This document shows positions 51,573 to 60,014 of a stretch of DNA of 64,000 nucleotides, piece after piece. Every line of letters begins with the position of its first letter. Position 1 is the first letter of the stretch. This DNA is from Novosphingobium panipatense (GTDB lineage: Bacteria > Pseudomonadota > Alphaproteobacteria > Sphingomonadales > Sphingomonadaceae): NCBI RefSeq assembly GCF_002149965.1, contig NZ_MSQB01000003.1, forward strand, positions 1-64,000, written 5' to 3'. The position numbers and the translations under genes are program-made. A model generated the notes under the pieces. The model had not been told where the DNA came from. It did not search any database and worked only from the letters and a program-made list of their open reading frames with translations.

Positions 51573-52502
51573 ATGATGCCGCAACCTGCCGATCGATCCG
51601 CACCGGATCATGAAAACCTCTCAAGGGGCGATCCGGGTCGACGCTGCGTCGTCGTCACGGGTGCCAGTTCCGGGATCGGCAAGGCTGCTGCCATGGCGTT
51701 TGCGCGCATGGGTTGGCACGTCATCGGCACCGGACGGGACGCCGGACGCTGCAACGAGGCCGAGGCGGAGATCCGCAGTTCGGCTTCCGGGCCGGCACGT
51801 ATCGACTTTTTGCGCGGCGACTTTTCCGAAATGCGCGAAGTCCTGCGCGTCGCGAAGGACGTCCAGGCCCTTACCGATGACGTCCATGTCCTCGTCAACA
51901 ACGCTGGCGGCATTCGCGACGGCTGCTATCGAACTTCCGAAGGTCTGGAAGCGACTTTCGCCGCCAATCACCTTGCGCTTTTCCTGCTGACCCGGGAACT
52001 TCGGCCGCTGCTCGAACGTGCCGCCGGAACCGCAGCGCCGGGTATGGTGCGCGTGATCGCCGTATCGTCCAGCGCTCACAGGATCTGCCCCGGTATGCGC
52101 TGGTACGACCTGATGATGAAGACCGCCTTCGATGCAAATGCGGCCTACTGCCAGGCCAAGCTCGCAAACCTGCTTTTCACGCACGAACTGCATCGCCGCC
52201 TCTCGGACAAAGGTATCGTCGCACTGGCCATGCACCCCGGCCGGGTCGATTCCAACTTCGCAAGCCATGGTGACGAGACCATGCAGGCCTACATGGCCGC
52301 CAATGCCTGTGCCGCGCCGGAGCAGCCCGCGCGCACGATCGTCTGGCTTGCGACCGATCCCGGACTGGGCGGCAAAGGCGGGTGCTATTTCCACGACCAG
52401 GCCGAGGAAGAACCGGCTCCGCAGGCGCTGGACGAGTTCGATGCCGAAAAGCTGTGGCGCGAAAGCGACCGTATTCTGGCGGAAATCCTCGAAACCGCCT
52501 GA
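51573..52502 (+). CDS. short-chain dehydrogenase/reductase
   Basis: 309 aa. Rossmann cofactor motif TGASSGIG (29-36), NNAGG (~109), and the catalytic YCQAK (~192-196) with the serine in VIAVSSSAH (~165-173) are all present. An N-terminal extension of ~20 residues precedes the fold. Of the retinol-dehydrogenase-like SDR group by overall pattern. GAAGGGAGAG precedes the ATG. It lies 28 bases behind tetR and is likely co-transcribed. It may act on the aldehyde or an alcohol of the neighbouring module, by inference. Confidence 0.92.
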   Translation: MMPQPADRSAPDHENLSRGDPGRRCVVVTGASSGIGKAAAMAFARMGWHVIGTGRDAGRCNEAEAEIRSSASGPARIDFLRGDFSEMREVLRVAKDVQALTDDVHVLVNNAGGIRDGCYRTSEGLEATFAANHLALFLLTRELRPLLERAAGTAAPGMVRVIAVSSSAHRICPGMRWYDLMMKTAFDANAAYCQAKLANLLFTHELHRRLSDKGIVALAMHPGRVDSNFASHGDETMQAYMAANACAAPEQPARTIVWLATDPGLGGKGGCYFHDQAEEEPAPQALDEFDAEKLWRESDRILAEILETA

Positions 52503-52512
52503 TACGAAAAAA

Positions 52513-52553
52513 CCGTTCCGCGCCGCTCCTTTTGCGGAGCGGTCGCGGAACGG
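52513..52553. terminator. 17-bp GC-rich hairpin after the SDR gene
   Basis: CCGTTCCGCG+CCGCTCC (52513-52529), loop TTTTGC, GGAGCGG+T+CGCGGAACGG (52536-52553). One bulged base. An A6 run precedes it, so the ideal U-tract lies on the minus strand; the plus-strand side lacks T residues. Confidence 0.55.
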
Positions 52554-52772
52554 CGTGCGACCCGTAAAGGGCTATCGCAGCGCGAGCCGAAAAGTTCCGG
52601 CCCGGCACATCGGTCGAGGAGGAGGAGAACGACCGATTACGACGGCGCGCTGCTACATGAATTTTAAAACGATTGCACTACCCGACAGCCCTGTAGGAAC
52701 ACCGAACGCAATTTTTTTGCGCCATCGGCAGGGTCGTAGCGGCCTTGACCTTGCCGCTCCGGTTCCGCAATC

Positions 52773-52791
52773 CCTCTCGCAATCGAGAGGA
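52773..52791 (+). promoter_or_regulatory. hairpin enclosing the ribosome site of the CitE-like gene
   Basis: CCTCTCG (52773-52779), loop CAAT, CGAGAGG (52784-52790). The 3' arm contains the only good Shine-Dalgarno (AGAGGA) before the ATG at 52801, so the hairpin could limit initiation. Confidence 0.4.
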
Positions 52792-52800
52792 ACCCTGTTC

Positions 52801-53694
52801 ATGCCTGCGCCCCTGACTGCCGCCGACCTTGCCCTTCGCCCGCGTCGCAGCGCGCTCTACCTCCCCGCTTCGAATCCCAAGGCCATTGCCAAGGCCCGCA
52901 CCCTGCCTTGCGACATGGTCGTGCTGGATCTTGAAGATGCCGTCGCCCCGGAAGCCAAGGAAGCGGCGCGTGCGGCAGCAGTGGCAGCGATTGCCGAGGG
53001 CGGCTTCGGACACCGCGAAGTGGCGATCCGGGCCAATGGCCTCGACACCGAATGGGGCGCGGCCGATCTTGCCGCCATCGCCGGTTCGCGAGCCGACGCG
53101 GTGCTGGTTCCCAAGGTCAACGCGCCCGAAGACATCGCGCGCTACCATGATGCCCTCTCCGGCGCGCATCCGCAGATGCAGCTATGGGCGATGATCGAGA
53201 CTTGCGGGATCGTCGGCAACCTGCCCGCGGTCGCCGCGATGGCCCGCACTACGCGGCTGTCGCTCTGGATCATGGGGATCAACGATCTCGCCAAGGAAAT
53301 GCGCGCCCAGCTTACGCCCTGCCGCACGCCCTTCCAGCCGTTCCTGGCCATGTCCGTCGCCGCTGCGCGGGCCAACGGCATCGCAATACTCGACGGCGTC
53401 TGCAACGAATTCCGCGACCTCGAACTGTTCGAGGCTGAAGCGCGGCAGGGCCTCCTGTTCGGCTTCGACGGCAAGAGCCTGATCCACCCGGCGCAGATCG
53501 AGCCCTGCAACACCGTATTCTCGCCGGGCGAAGCCGATCTTGCATGGGCGCAATCGGTGATCGAGGCTTTCGGTCTGCCCGAGAATCAGGGCAAGGGCGC
53601 TATCCGGGTGGACGGCAGGATGACCGAGCTGCTCCACCTGGAGCAGGCTCGGCGGCTGCTGGAGGTCGCCCGGAGGATCGAAGGTATTCAATAA
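52801..53694 (+). CDS. CoA ester lyase (CitE/HpcH-HpaI family)
   Basis: A TIM-barrel lyase or aldolase of 297 aa, of the citrate lyase beta / malyl-CoA lyase type. Visible: RSALYLPASNPKAIAKA, CDMVVLDLEDAVAPEAK (catalytic/Mg region), VPKVNAPED, and the glutamate in WAMIETCGIVGN, then FGFDGKSLIHPAQIEPCN. It cleaves or condenses a CoA thioester. The frame is open well upstream, and an ATG at 52657 could give a 48-residue extension, but family N-termini and the ribosome site favour 52801. It lies 298 bases after the SDR gene, beyond a GC-rich hairpin, so it may have its own promoter. Confidence 0.87.
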   Translation: MPAPLTAADLALRPRRSALYLPASNPKAIAKARTLPCDMVVLDLEDAVAPEAKEAARAAAVAAIAEGGFGHREVAIRANGLDTEWGAADLAAIAGSRADAVLVPKVNAPEDIARYHDALSGAHPQMQLWAMIETCGIVGNLPAVAAMARTTRLSLWIMGINDLAKEMRAQLTPCRTPFQPFLAMSVAAARANGIAILDGVCNEFRDLELFEAEARQGLLFGFDGKSLIHPAQIEPCNTVFSPGEADLAWAQSVIEAFGLPENQGKGAIRVDGRMTELLHLEQARRLLEVARRIEGIQ

Positions 53695-53721
53695 GTTCGG
53701 GCAATAATCTACGAGCGGTAG

Positions 53722-53750
53722 GAAGGTCCGGGAATTATGCCCGGACCTTC
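53722..53750. terminator. hairpin between convergent genes
   Basis: GAAGGTCCGGG (53722-53732), loop AATTATG, CCCGGACCTTC (53740-53750): a perfect 11-bp stem. No long U-run on either side. Confidence 0.7.
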
Positions 53751-53757
53751 TCCGGTA

Positions 53758-55146
53758 TCAGCCTTCACCCTTCGATCCGGGCACGCGGGCGATCTCGCCG
53801 GGCTCGTTGGCGATCACCTTGAGCACGGCCGTCCAGGCATCGACATTCTGCTGAAGCGCAGCCGGATCGACCTTGTCCAGCGTGTCGTCGGGGGTGTGGT
53901 GCAGGTCGAAATAGTGCATGCCGTCCTGCCCGAGATCGACCACCGCCAGTTCCTGCTTGGCGATGATGCCCGAGACATCGGCGCCGCCGGTGGCTGCGCC
54001 GTCGTGATGGACGATGCCCATCGGCCAGAGGGCCGCCTTGATCTTCTCGCCCATGGCCTTGTTGCTTTCGGCAAGCGTCAGGCGAAGCTGCCAGACCTTG
54101 TCGGCGCCGAAATCGCTTTCCATTGCCACGGCATGGGGTTCGTTGCCGTGCATCTCGGCATAGGCCTTGCTGCCGCCGCCAGTGACGCCCATTTCCTCGT
54201 TTCCGGCCCAGAGCACGCGGATTGTGCGCAAGGTCTTGCCGTCCTTCTGCGCGGCGAGCGCCGCGGCGGTGACGATGGCACAGCCCGAGGCGTCGTCGAC
54301 CGCGCCCGTCCCCAGATCCCAGGAATCGAGATGGCAGGCGAGCACGATCTTCGGCAGCGAAGGATCACGCCCCGGCAGGTCGGCGATCACGTTGCCCGAA
54401 GGCGCATCGGGGAGTGGCTTGCCGAGCATGGTGAGGTCGATCTGCATCGGCTTGCCGCGCCTGGCGACGCGCCCGATCAGGTCGGCATCAGGATTCGACA
54501 CCGCGCCTGCCGGAATCGGCTTCACGCCCTGCGCGAAAACGGTCACGCCGGTATGCGGGTTGCGATGGCTGTCGGTACCGGCCGAGCGGATGACAATGGC
54601 GGCAGCGCCCTTCTGGGAGGCGATCGAGGGTCCGCGGCGGCGGACGTCGCCATAGGGGCCGTAACCCGAACCGTCCTGCGCAGCGCGCATGGCGTGATCC
54701 ACAAAAGCGACCTTGCCCTTGAGTGAGCCTTCCGGGGCGTCACGCAAGGCATCGAGGGTCGGGAAATAGACGAGCTGGGCCTGAATGCCGTTGGTCGGGG
54801 TCGGCACCGAAAGGCCGAGCGCGGCGATCGCCAGGGGCTGCGTATAAGGGGCGGTCAAGCGGGCGCGCTCCTCTCCCCGTGCCCAGGCGAGAGTTTTGAA
54901 CGGCTCGATCTTGACGTCCTGAAAGCCGAGGGCCTTAAGCCTCTCCTCGGCCCAGGCGCGCGCCTGCCCTTCCTGCGGCGATCCGGCAAGGCGGGGACCG
55001 ATCTCGGTGGTCAGGCCCTCCACGATCTCCCAGGCGACACCCGAACCTTCGGTCGGGGCAGCCGCCGCAGGTGCTGCGAGCAGGGAAGCGGAGGCCAAGA
55101 GCGGAGAGGCGGCGAGAAGCGCCGCGCGGGAGAATCTGCGTTGCAT
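53758..55146 (-). CDS. exported M28 family metallopeptidase
   Basis: 462 aa with a signal peptide (~1-30, ASLLAAPAAAA). It contains a protease-associated domain insert (~110-230) and an M28 catalytic domain of the carboxypeptidase Q type. Zinc-site residues are in ACHLDSWDLGTGAVDDASG, GNEEMGVTG and ESDFGAD, and the HHTPDDTLDKVD segment near the C-terminus. All motifs intact. Likely periplasmic and degrades peptides. It is separate from the membrane-anchored M28 peptidase at 15295. Confidence 0.93.
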   Translation of the reverse strand: MQRRFSRAALLAASPLLASASLLAAPAAAAPTEGSGVAWEIVEGLTTEIGPRLAGSPQEGQARAWAEERLKALGFQDVKIEPFKTLAWARGEERARLTAPYTQPLAIAALGLSVPTPTNGIQAQLVYFPTLDALRDAPEGSLKGKVAFVDHAMRAAQDGSGYGPYGDVRRRGPSIASQKGAAAIVIRSAGTDSHRNPHTGVTVFAQGVKPIPAGAVSNPDADLIGRVARRGKPMQIDLTMLGKPLPDAPSGNVIADLPGRDPSLPKIVLACHLDSWDLGTGAVDDASGCAIVTAAALAAQKDGKTLRTIRVLWAGNEEMGVTGGGSKAYAEMHGNEPHAVAMESDFGADKVWQLRLTLAESNKAMGEKIKAALWPMGIVHHDGAATGGADVSGIIAKQELAVVDLGQDGMHYFDLHHTPDDTLDKVDPAALQQNVDAWTAVLKVIANEPGEIARVPGSKGEG

Positions 55147-55248
55147 GACAGATGCCTAACCCGCTCCGTCGCTCCTGCCAACCGGTCCATCTCGTCTGTG
55201 AACGAGGGGGCCAACCGGGATGGCCCCTTCGGATGGTTCCTGGCTCGA

Positions 55249-55488
55249 TCAGTTCCAGCTGCGACCGTCTGCCGAAGCACAGCCGTAAGGCGGAAGCTGA
55301 TTGGAGAACCGCTCCTTCATCTTGTTGCAGCCCCAGGTCCGCAGCGGGCCCGGCGCATAGCCGTTCAGCACGATGCCGACTTCATCGTAAGGCGTGTCGC
55401 TTTGCGCAACGTACATGTACCAACGCCCGCCGAACATCACCAGTCCGGCCACCACGACAACGGTCACAACTTGCAGAATTTTCTGCAT
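55249..55488 (-). CDS. small membrane-anchored protein of unknown function
   Basis: 79 aa. One N-terminal hydrophobic segment (~4-20, ILQVVTVVVVAGLVMFGG), then a ~55-residue outward-facing domain, RWYMYVAQSDTPYDEVGIVLN, with two cysteines and an R-x-W-N end. Not recognised. The start MQKIL is used because GGAG lies six bases upstream; two in-frame ATGs further up sit too close to it. Divergent from ettA by 256 bases, with no other feature in that gap except a possible ettA promoter TTGACC at 55651. Confidence 0.75.
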   Translation of the reverse strand: MQKILQVVTVVVVAGLVMFGGRWYMYVAQSDTPYDEVGIVLNGYAPGPLRTWGCNKMKERFSNQLPPYGCASADGRSWN

Positions 55489-55744
55489 TTTCTTCTCCAT
55501 CAACTTTCAAGGGCGAGTGGCCCTGCCCGCGCGCGCCGAGGCAATCAAGTATTTTTCACCGTTAGATTTTCGCCCCGCCCGGCAGGTATGCGCAGAGCGC
55601 CCAATGCGCCGGGGCGGATCCGCCACGCCACGCAAAGGTGCCACCTTGCCGCTTGACCGGGCCCCTGCCCTTGGCAACCGGCCCCCACGCCTGTAGAGCG
55701 AGCGGCAACTTTTCCGATCCAGATCCTATTTCCAGAGGAAACCG

Positions 55745-57418
55745 ATGGCTGCCCAATACGCCTTCGTCATGAAGGGCATGACCAAGACCTTCACCGGCGC
55801 GCCCAAGCCGGTGCTGAACGACATCAACCTGCAATTCTACCAGGGTGCCAAGATCGGCATCGTCGGCCCCAACGGCGCCGGCAAGTCGACCCTGATCAAG
55901 ATCATGGCCGGCATCGACACTGACTACACCGGCGAAGCCTGGGCGGGTGAGAACATCACCGTCGGCTACCTGGAGCAGGAACCGGAACTCGATCCGACCA
56001 AGACCGTGCTCGAAAACGTCAAGGACGGTGCGCGCGAAACGGCCGACATGGTCGAGCGCTTCAACGCCATCGGCATGGAGATGGGCGAGGAAGACGCCGA
56101 CTTCGAAGCGCTCGGCGCCGAGATGGCCGAACTGCAGGACAAGATCGACGCCGTCGATGGCTGGACGCTCGACAACCAGCTCGAAATCGCGATGGAAGCG
56201 CTGCGCTGCCCGCCGGGCGACTGGCCCGTCGACAAGCTCTCGGGCGGTGAAAAGCGCCGCGTGGCCCTTACCCGCCTGCTGATCCAGAAGCCGTCGATCC
56301 TGCTGCTCGACGAACCGACCAACCACCTTGACGCCGAATCCGTCGAATGGCTGGAAAACCACCTGAAGGAATACGCGGGCGCGGTGCTGATGATCACCCA
56401 CGACCGTTACTTCCTCGACCACGTGGTGGACTGGATCCTCGAACTCGATCGCGGGAAGTACTTCCCCTACGAAGGCAACTACTCCACTTATCTGGAGAAG
56501 AAGGCCAAGCGCATGGAGCAGGAGGACCGCGAGGAATCCGGCCGTCAGAAGGCGCTCAAGGACGAGCTGGAGTGGATGCGGCAGACCCCCGCCGCCCGCC
56601 AGACCAAGTCGAAGGCGCGTATCCGCAAGTTCGAACAGCTTCAGGAAGCCCAGGCCGGCCGCAAGCCCGGCAAGGCGCAGATCGTCATCCAGGTGCCCGA
56701 GCGCCTGGGCGGCAAGGTCATCGAGGTGAAGGGCATCTCGAAGGCGTTCGGCGACAAGCTGCTGTTCGAGGACCTGTCGTTCATCCTCCCGCCGGGCGGC
56801 ATCGTCGGCGTGATCGGCCCGAACGGCGCCGGCAAGTCCACGCTGTTCAAGATGCTCACCGGCAAGGAACAGCCCGACAGCGGCACGATCGAGATCGGCT
56901 CGACCGTACACCTCGGCTTCGTGGACCAGAGCCGCGACCACCTCGATCCCAAGAAGAACGTCTGGGAAGAAGTGTCGGACGGCCTCGACTACATGAAGGT
57001 CAACGGCCACGACATGTCGACCCGCGCCTATGTCGGCGCGTTCAACTTCAAGGGCGCCGACCAGCAGAAGAACGTCGGCAAGCTTTCGGGCGGTGAACGC
57101 AACCGCGTCCACATGGCCAAGATGCTGAAGGAGGGTGGCAACGTCCTCCTGCTCGACGAACCGACCAACGACCTCGACGTGGAAACGCTGGGCGCGCTGG
57201 AAGAGGCGATCGAGAACTTCGCAGGCTGCGCCGTGGTCATCAGCCACGACCGCTTCTTCCTTGACCGTCTGGCCACGCACATTCTGGCCTTCGAGGGTAA
57301 CAGCCACGTCGAATGGTTCGAAGGCAACTTCGAGGCTTACGAAGAAGACAAGCGCCGCCGCCTGGGCGATGCGGCCGATCGTCCGACCCGTCTGGCCTAC
57401 AAGAAGCTGACGCGCTGA
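55745..57418 (+). CDS. ettA: energy-dependent translational throttle protein EttA
   Basis: A cytoplasmic ABC-F protein of 557 aa that binds the ribosomal E site and couples the first peptide bond to ATP level. Two ATPase domains: Walker A GPNGAGKSTL (41-50) and a second copy GPNGAGKSTLF (~358), both with LSGGE signatures and LLDEPTN Walker B. The long coiled PtIM linker sits between them. The first gene after a possible promoter, with AGAGGAAA upstream. Followed by a strong terminator. Confidence 0.97.
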   Translation: MAAQYAFVMKGMTKTFTGAPKPVLNDINLQFYQGAKIGIVGPNGAGKSTLIKIMAGIDTDYTGEAWAGENITVGYLEQEPELDPTKTVLENVKDGARETADMVERFNAIGMEMGEEDADFEALGAEMAELQDKIDAVDGWTLDNQLEIAMEALRCPPGDWPVDKLSGGEKRRVALTRLLIQKPSILLLDEPTNHLDAESVEWLENHLKEYAGAVLMITHDRYFLDHVVDWILELDRGKYFPYEGNYSTYLEKKAKRMEQEDREESGRQKALKDELEWMRQTPAARQTKSKARIRKFEQLQEAQAGRKPGKAQIVIQVPERLGGKVIEVKGISKAFGDKLLFEDLSFILPPGGIVGVIGPNGAGKSTLFKMLTGKEQPDSGTIEIGSTVHLGFVDQSRDHLDPKKNVWEEVSDGLDYMKVNGHDMSTRAYVGAFNFKGADQQKNVGKLSGGERNRVHMAKMLKEGGNVLLLDEPTNDLDVETLGALEEAIENFAGCAVVISHDRFFLDRLATHILAFEGNSHVEWFEGNFEAYEEDKRRRLGDAADRPTRLAYKKLTR

Positions 57419-57451
57419 TCTTCGCGTCCGGCCGTAAGGCCGACTGAAATG

Positions 57452-57482
57452 GAAGCCGCCGCCCTGCCCGGGCGGCGGCTTC
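57452..57482 (+). terminator. strong hairpin after ettA
   Basis: GAAGCCGCCGCCC (57452-57464), loop TGCCC, GGGCGGCGGCTTC (57470-57482), a perfect 13-bp stem, then ATTCATTTTC. Intrinsic termination is likely. Confidence 0.85.
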
Positions 57483-57617
57483 ATTCATTTTCACAAAGTC
57501 TAACCTGAACGAATGACATCAGCACGGTTCACCATTCCGACAGTGGTTTTCCCCTAAGGGTGTTCTCAGGATGAACCGTCATCGCCGGGCGGCAAATCCG
57601 GTTTGGAGACCGGAAAA

Positions 57618-58676
57618 ATGAAGAAGGAACATACACTGCAGGCGAAAGCGCTCCTGTCCCTCAGCGCAATGGCGATGGCCCTTGCCGGGCTTGCCGTTCC
57701 GACCAGTTCGATGGCCGAGCCCCGCCAGGAGCGTGCGCGCGGCGAGGACCGCAGCGGCGGAGAGCGACGCGGCGGAAACGGTGGGGCCTATCGCCCTGCC
57801 CCGCAGCCGCAATCGATGCGTCCTCAAGCGCGCCCCGACGTGCCGCGTCCGCAGGCGCCGCAGCGCGCGCAATCCGCGTGGCGCGGTGGTGAGCAGCGCC
57901 AGCAGGTACAGCAGCCTCGCCCGGTACAGGACCGCCCCCAGCGCACCAACGCCTGGAGCAATGCCCGCCCCCCGCAGGCAGCCCAGCCCCAGCGCCCCGA
58001 TCGCGGCGCCAGCCAAGGCCAGCCCCAGAGCCAGCCCTCCTGGAAGTCCGGCAATCGTTGGCAGGGATCCGCGCCCGGCGGCTGGCAAGGCGCGCGCGGC
58101 AACGATGACCGCCGCGATGGAGACCGCCGCTGGAATGCCGGAAGCAGGCCAGACGATCGCCCCAACGGCAGCCCGAACTGGCGCAACGACGACAATCGAC
58201 CCGACCGCGCCGATCGACCCGATCGCAATGCCTGGGGCAAGGATCGCCGTGACGACGACCGCCGCTGGAACAACAACGACAATCGCCCTGACCGCCCTGA
58301 CCGCAACGCCTGGGGCAAGGACCGCCGCGATGACGACCGCCGGTGGAGCGGAAACGACAATCGGCGCTGGGATCGTAACGACTGGCGCCGCGACAACCGC
58401 TACGACTGGCAGCACTATCGCGATCGCAACCGCTCCATCTACCGCATGGGCGGCTACTACGCGCCCTATCGCGGCTATGCCTATCGCCGGCTCAGCATCG
58501 GCTTCTCGCTGGGGTCGCTGTTCTACGGCAGCAACTACTGGATCAACGATCCCTGGCAATATCGCCTGCCGCCGGTCTACGGCCCCTATCGCTGGGTCCG
58601 CTACTATGACGACGTGCTGCTGGTGGACGTCTACTCCGGCGAAGTCGTGGACGTGATCTACGATTTCTTCTGGTAG
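57618..58676 (+). CDS. RcnB-like exported protein with Arg/Asp repeats
   Basis: 352 aa. Signal peptide ~1-33 (ending SSMAEP). A long low-complexity region rich in R, D, Q, P, N and G (~34-250) contains two near-identical 26-residue repeats (DRNAWGKDRRDDDRRW). The C-terminal ~105 residues are the RcnB domain: YDWQHYRDRNRSIYRMGGYY, RRLSIGFSLGSLFYGSNYW, WVRYYDDVLLVDVYSGEVV. RcnB is a periplasmic nickel/cobalt-linked protein; its function here is inferred only. Start chosen at MKKEH, since GGAG lies nine bases upstream and the longer form adds only METGK. Confidence 0.88.
   Translation: MKKEHTLQAKALLSLSAMAMALAGLAVPTSSMAEPRQERARGEDRSGGERRGGNGGAYRPAPQPQSMRPQARPDVPRPQAPQRAQSAWRGGEQRQQVQQPRPVQDRPQRTNAWSNARPPQAAQPQRPDRGASQGQPQSQPSWKSGNRWQGSAPGGWQGARGNDDRRDGDRRWNAGSRPDDRPNGSPNWRNDDNRPDRADRPDRNAWGKDRRDDDRRWNNNDNRPDRPDRNAWGKDRRDDDRRWSGNDNRRWDRNDWRRDNRYDWQHYRDRNRSIYRMGGYYAPYRGYAYRRLSIGFSLGSLFYGSNYWINDPWQYRLPPVYGPYRWVRYYDDVLLVDVYSGEVVDVIYDFFW
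58191..58347 (+). repeat. two 78-bp tandem DNA repeats in the RcnB-like gene
   Basis: Two copies of a Arg/Asp-encoding unit, the second starting at 58278, with a 78-base offset at the best-matching GACCGCAACGCCTGG block (58221 and 58299). They encode 26-residue protein repeats. Likely source of length variation between strains. Confidence 0.75.
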
Positions 58677-58792
58677 AATTGATGCGAACCCCCGGATCCC
58701 TGCGGTCCGGGGGTTCTCGCTTTGAAGTCAGCCACAGTTTCGTGGGCTGCGCCGATTGATCCCCCGGGACGCATGGCTAGTCTTCCCGGGAG

Positions 58793-59470
58793 ATGCCGAG
58801 ACCCGCCCATCCCGACTGCGACTCCCTTGCCCGGATCGGCATGTCCGTACGCAGCCGACTGGCGGAGGACACCGCTTTTTCTCGCATCCCGGTGGAAGGC
58901 GCGGAACTCTACCTCGCTCCGGCTTTCCTCGGCGATGCGCAGTGCCGTCATCTCATCACCCTGATCGACGATGTCGCCTGCCCGTCCCGCCTGGTCGAAG
59001 AGAAGGATTGGGAAGGTTATCGCACAAGCTTCTCGGGCGACATCAATCCGCGCGACAGCATCGTCCGATCGATCGACGCGCAATTGTGCAAGGTCACCGG
59101 AATCGATTCCCGGCACTGCGAGTCCATGCAGGGCCAGCGATATCATCCGGGCGAGTACTATCATGAGCACTGCGACTGGTTCGACACCCAGGCCCCCTAT
59201 TGGCGGCAGGAAAACCGCAACGGCGGCCAGCGCAGTTGGACGGCGATGATCTACCTGAACGCCGTCGAAAAAGGGGGGACCACCGATTTCGTCCACCTCG
59301 GGCTGGACATCGAACCGGCGGCGGGATCGCTGCTGATCTGGAACAACGCATTCGCGGACGGCACACCCAACCACCTGACCATGCACGCGGCCCGTCCGGT
59401 GATAAGCGGCGTCAAATATGTCGTGACCAAGTGGTTCCGTGCGCGCCCGTGGCGGCAGGAACCGTCTTAG
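58793..59470 (+). CDS. 2OG-Fe(II) oxygenase (prolyl 4-hydroxylase type)
   Basis: 225 aa. The double-stranded beta-helix core has iron ligands H126 and D128 in HEHCDWF and distal H198, with K208 ten residues later for 2-oxoglutarate. The order HxD...H...K is that of P4H-type dioxygenases; RSWTAMIYLN and GTTDF also fit. The target (prolyl or other residue, or a small molecule) is unknown. Start: the ATG at 58793 is directly abutted by GGGAG, so a start at the internal MSVRSR is possible. Its stop overlaps the stop of the convergent DUF1003 gene by four bases. Confidence 0.87.
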   Translation: MPRPAHPDCDSLARIGMSVRSRLAEDTAFSRIPVEGAELYLAPAFLGDAQCRHLITLIDDVACPSRLVEEKDWEGYRTSFSGDINPRDSIVRSIDAQLCKVTGIDSRHCESMQGQRYHPGEYYHEHCDWFDTQAPYWRQENRNGGQRSWTAMIYLNAVEKGGTTDFVHLGLDIEPAAGSLLIWNNAFADGTPNHLTMHAARPVISGVKYVVTKWFRARPWRQEPS

Positions 59471-59997
59471 CTTTCCTCGCCGTCCTGAACCGAACGACGC
59501 GTGTCGAGATATTCCATGAGGTGATCGAAGCGGCGGTGCAGGCGGATGATCTCCAGCTGGGTCCGCAAGTTCACTTCGTAGTCGTGCCGGGCGGTGATGC
59601 GGTCCTTGTCGGACTGCCGGTTCTGGCTCATCATGATGACAGGCGCCTGGATCGCCGCCAGCATCGAGAGCATCAGGTTCAGGAAGATATAGGGATAGGC
59701 GTCGAAGGCCTTGAAACCCAGCGCCTGAAGCAGGCCCGAATTGAGTAGCATCCAGGAAAACAGCACCACGGCAAAGCCGATGATGAAGCCCCAGCTGCCG
59801 CCGATCGCCGCGACCCTGTCGGCTATGTGGTCGCCGCGGGTGGCGTGCATCGCGGCCAGTTCGTCGGCATCGGGGCCGACCAGCGTACCTGCCGCCAGCC
59901 GGGCGAGCACGCGGCGATCCTCGGGATCGAGTTCCTCCAGCTTGCGCCCGAGGAGTTCTTCGGCGAGTTCCTCGGGCGTTCGCGGGTTCTTGCGCAT
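59467..59997 (-). CDS. DUF1003 membrane protein
   Basis: 176 aa. An N-terminal helical cytoplasmic region, then two hydrophobic segments (~65-88, ~98-122): GFIIGFAVVLFSWMLLNSGLL and FDAYPYIFLNLMLSMLAAIQAPV. The stretch IMMSQNRQSDKDRITARHDYEVNLRTQLEI is the family hallmark (in segments). Function unknown. Convergent with the oxygenase gene; divergent neighbour is lysS, 17 bases away on the same strand, so it is downstream of lysS and likely co-transcribed with it. Confidence 0.92.
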   Translation of the reverse strand: MRKNPRTPEELAEELLGRKLEELDPEDRRVLARLAAGTLVGPDADELAAMHATRGDHIADRVAAIGGSWGFIIGFAVVLFSWMLLNSGLLQALGFKAFDAYPYIFLNLMLSMLAAIQAPVIMMSQNRQSDKDRITARHDYEVNLRTQLEIIRLHRRFDHLMEYLDTRRSVQDGEES

Positions 59998-60014
59998 TCA
60001 GGCGTGCTCCGGCC

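Noticed and set aside
57579..58559. 326-aa hydrophobic frame on the minus strand
   Set aside because: Looks like many membrane segments, but it is the complement of the Arg/Asp-rich RcnB-like gene, which has a signal peptide and RcnB domain; Ala/Val repeats arise from the GC-rich repeats.
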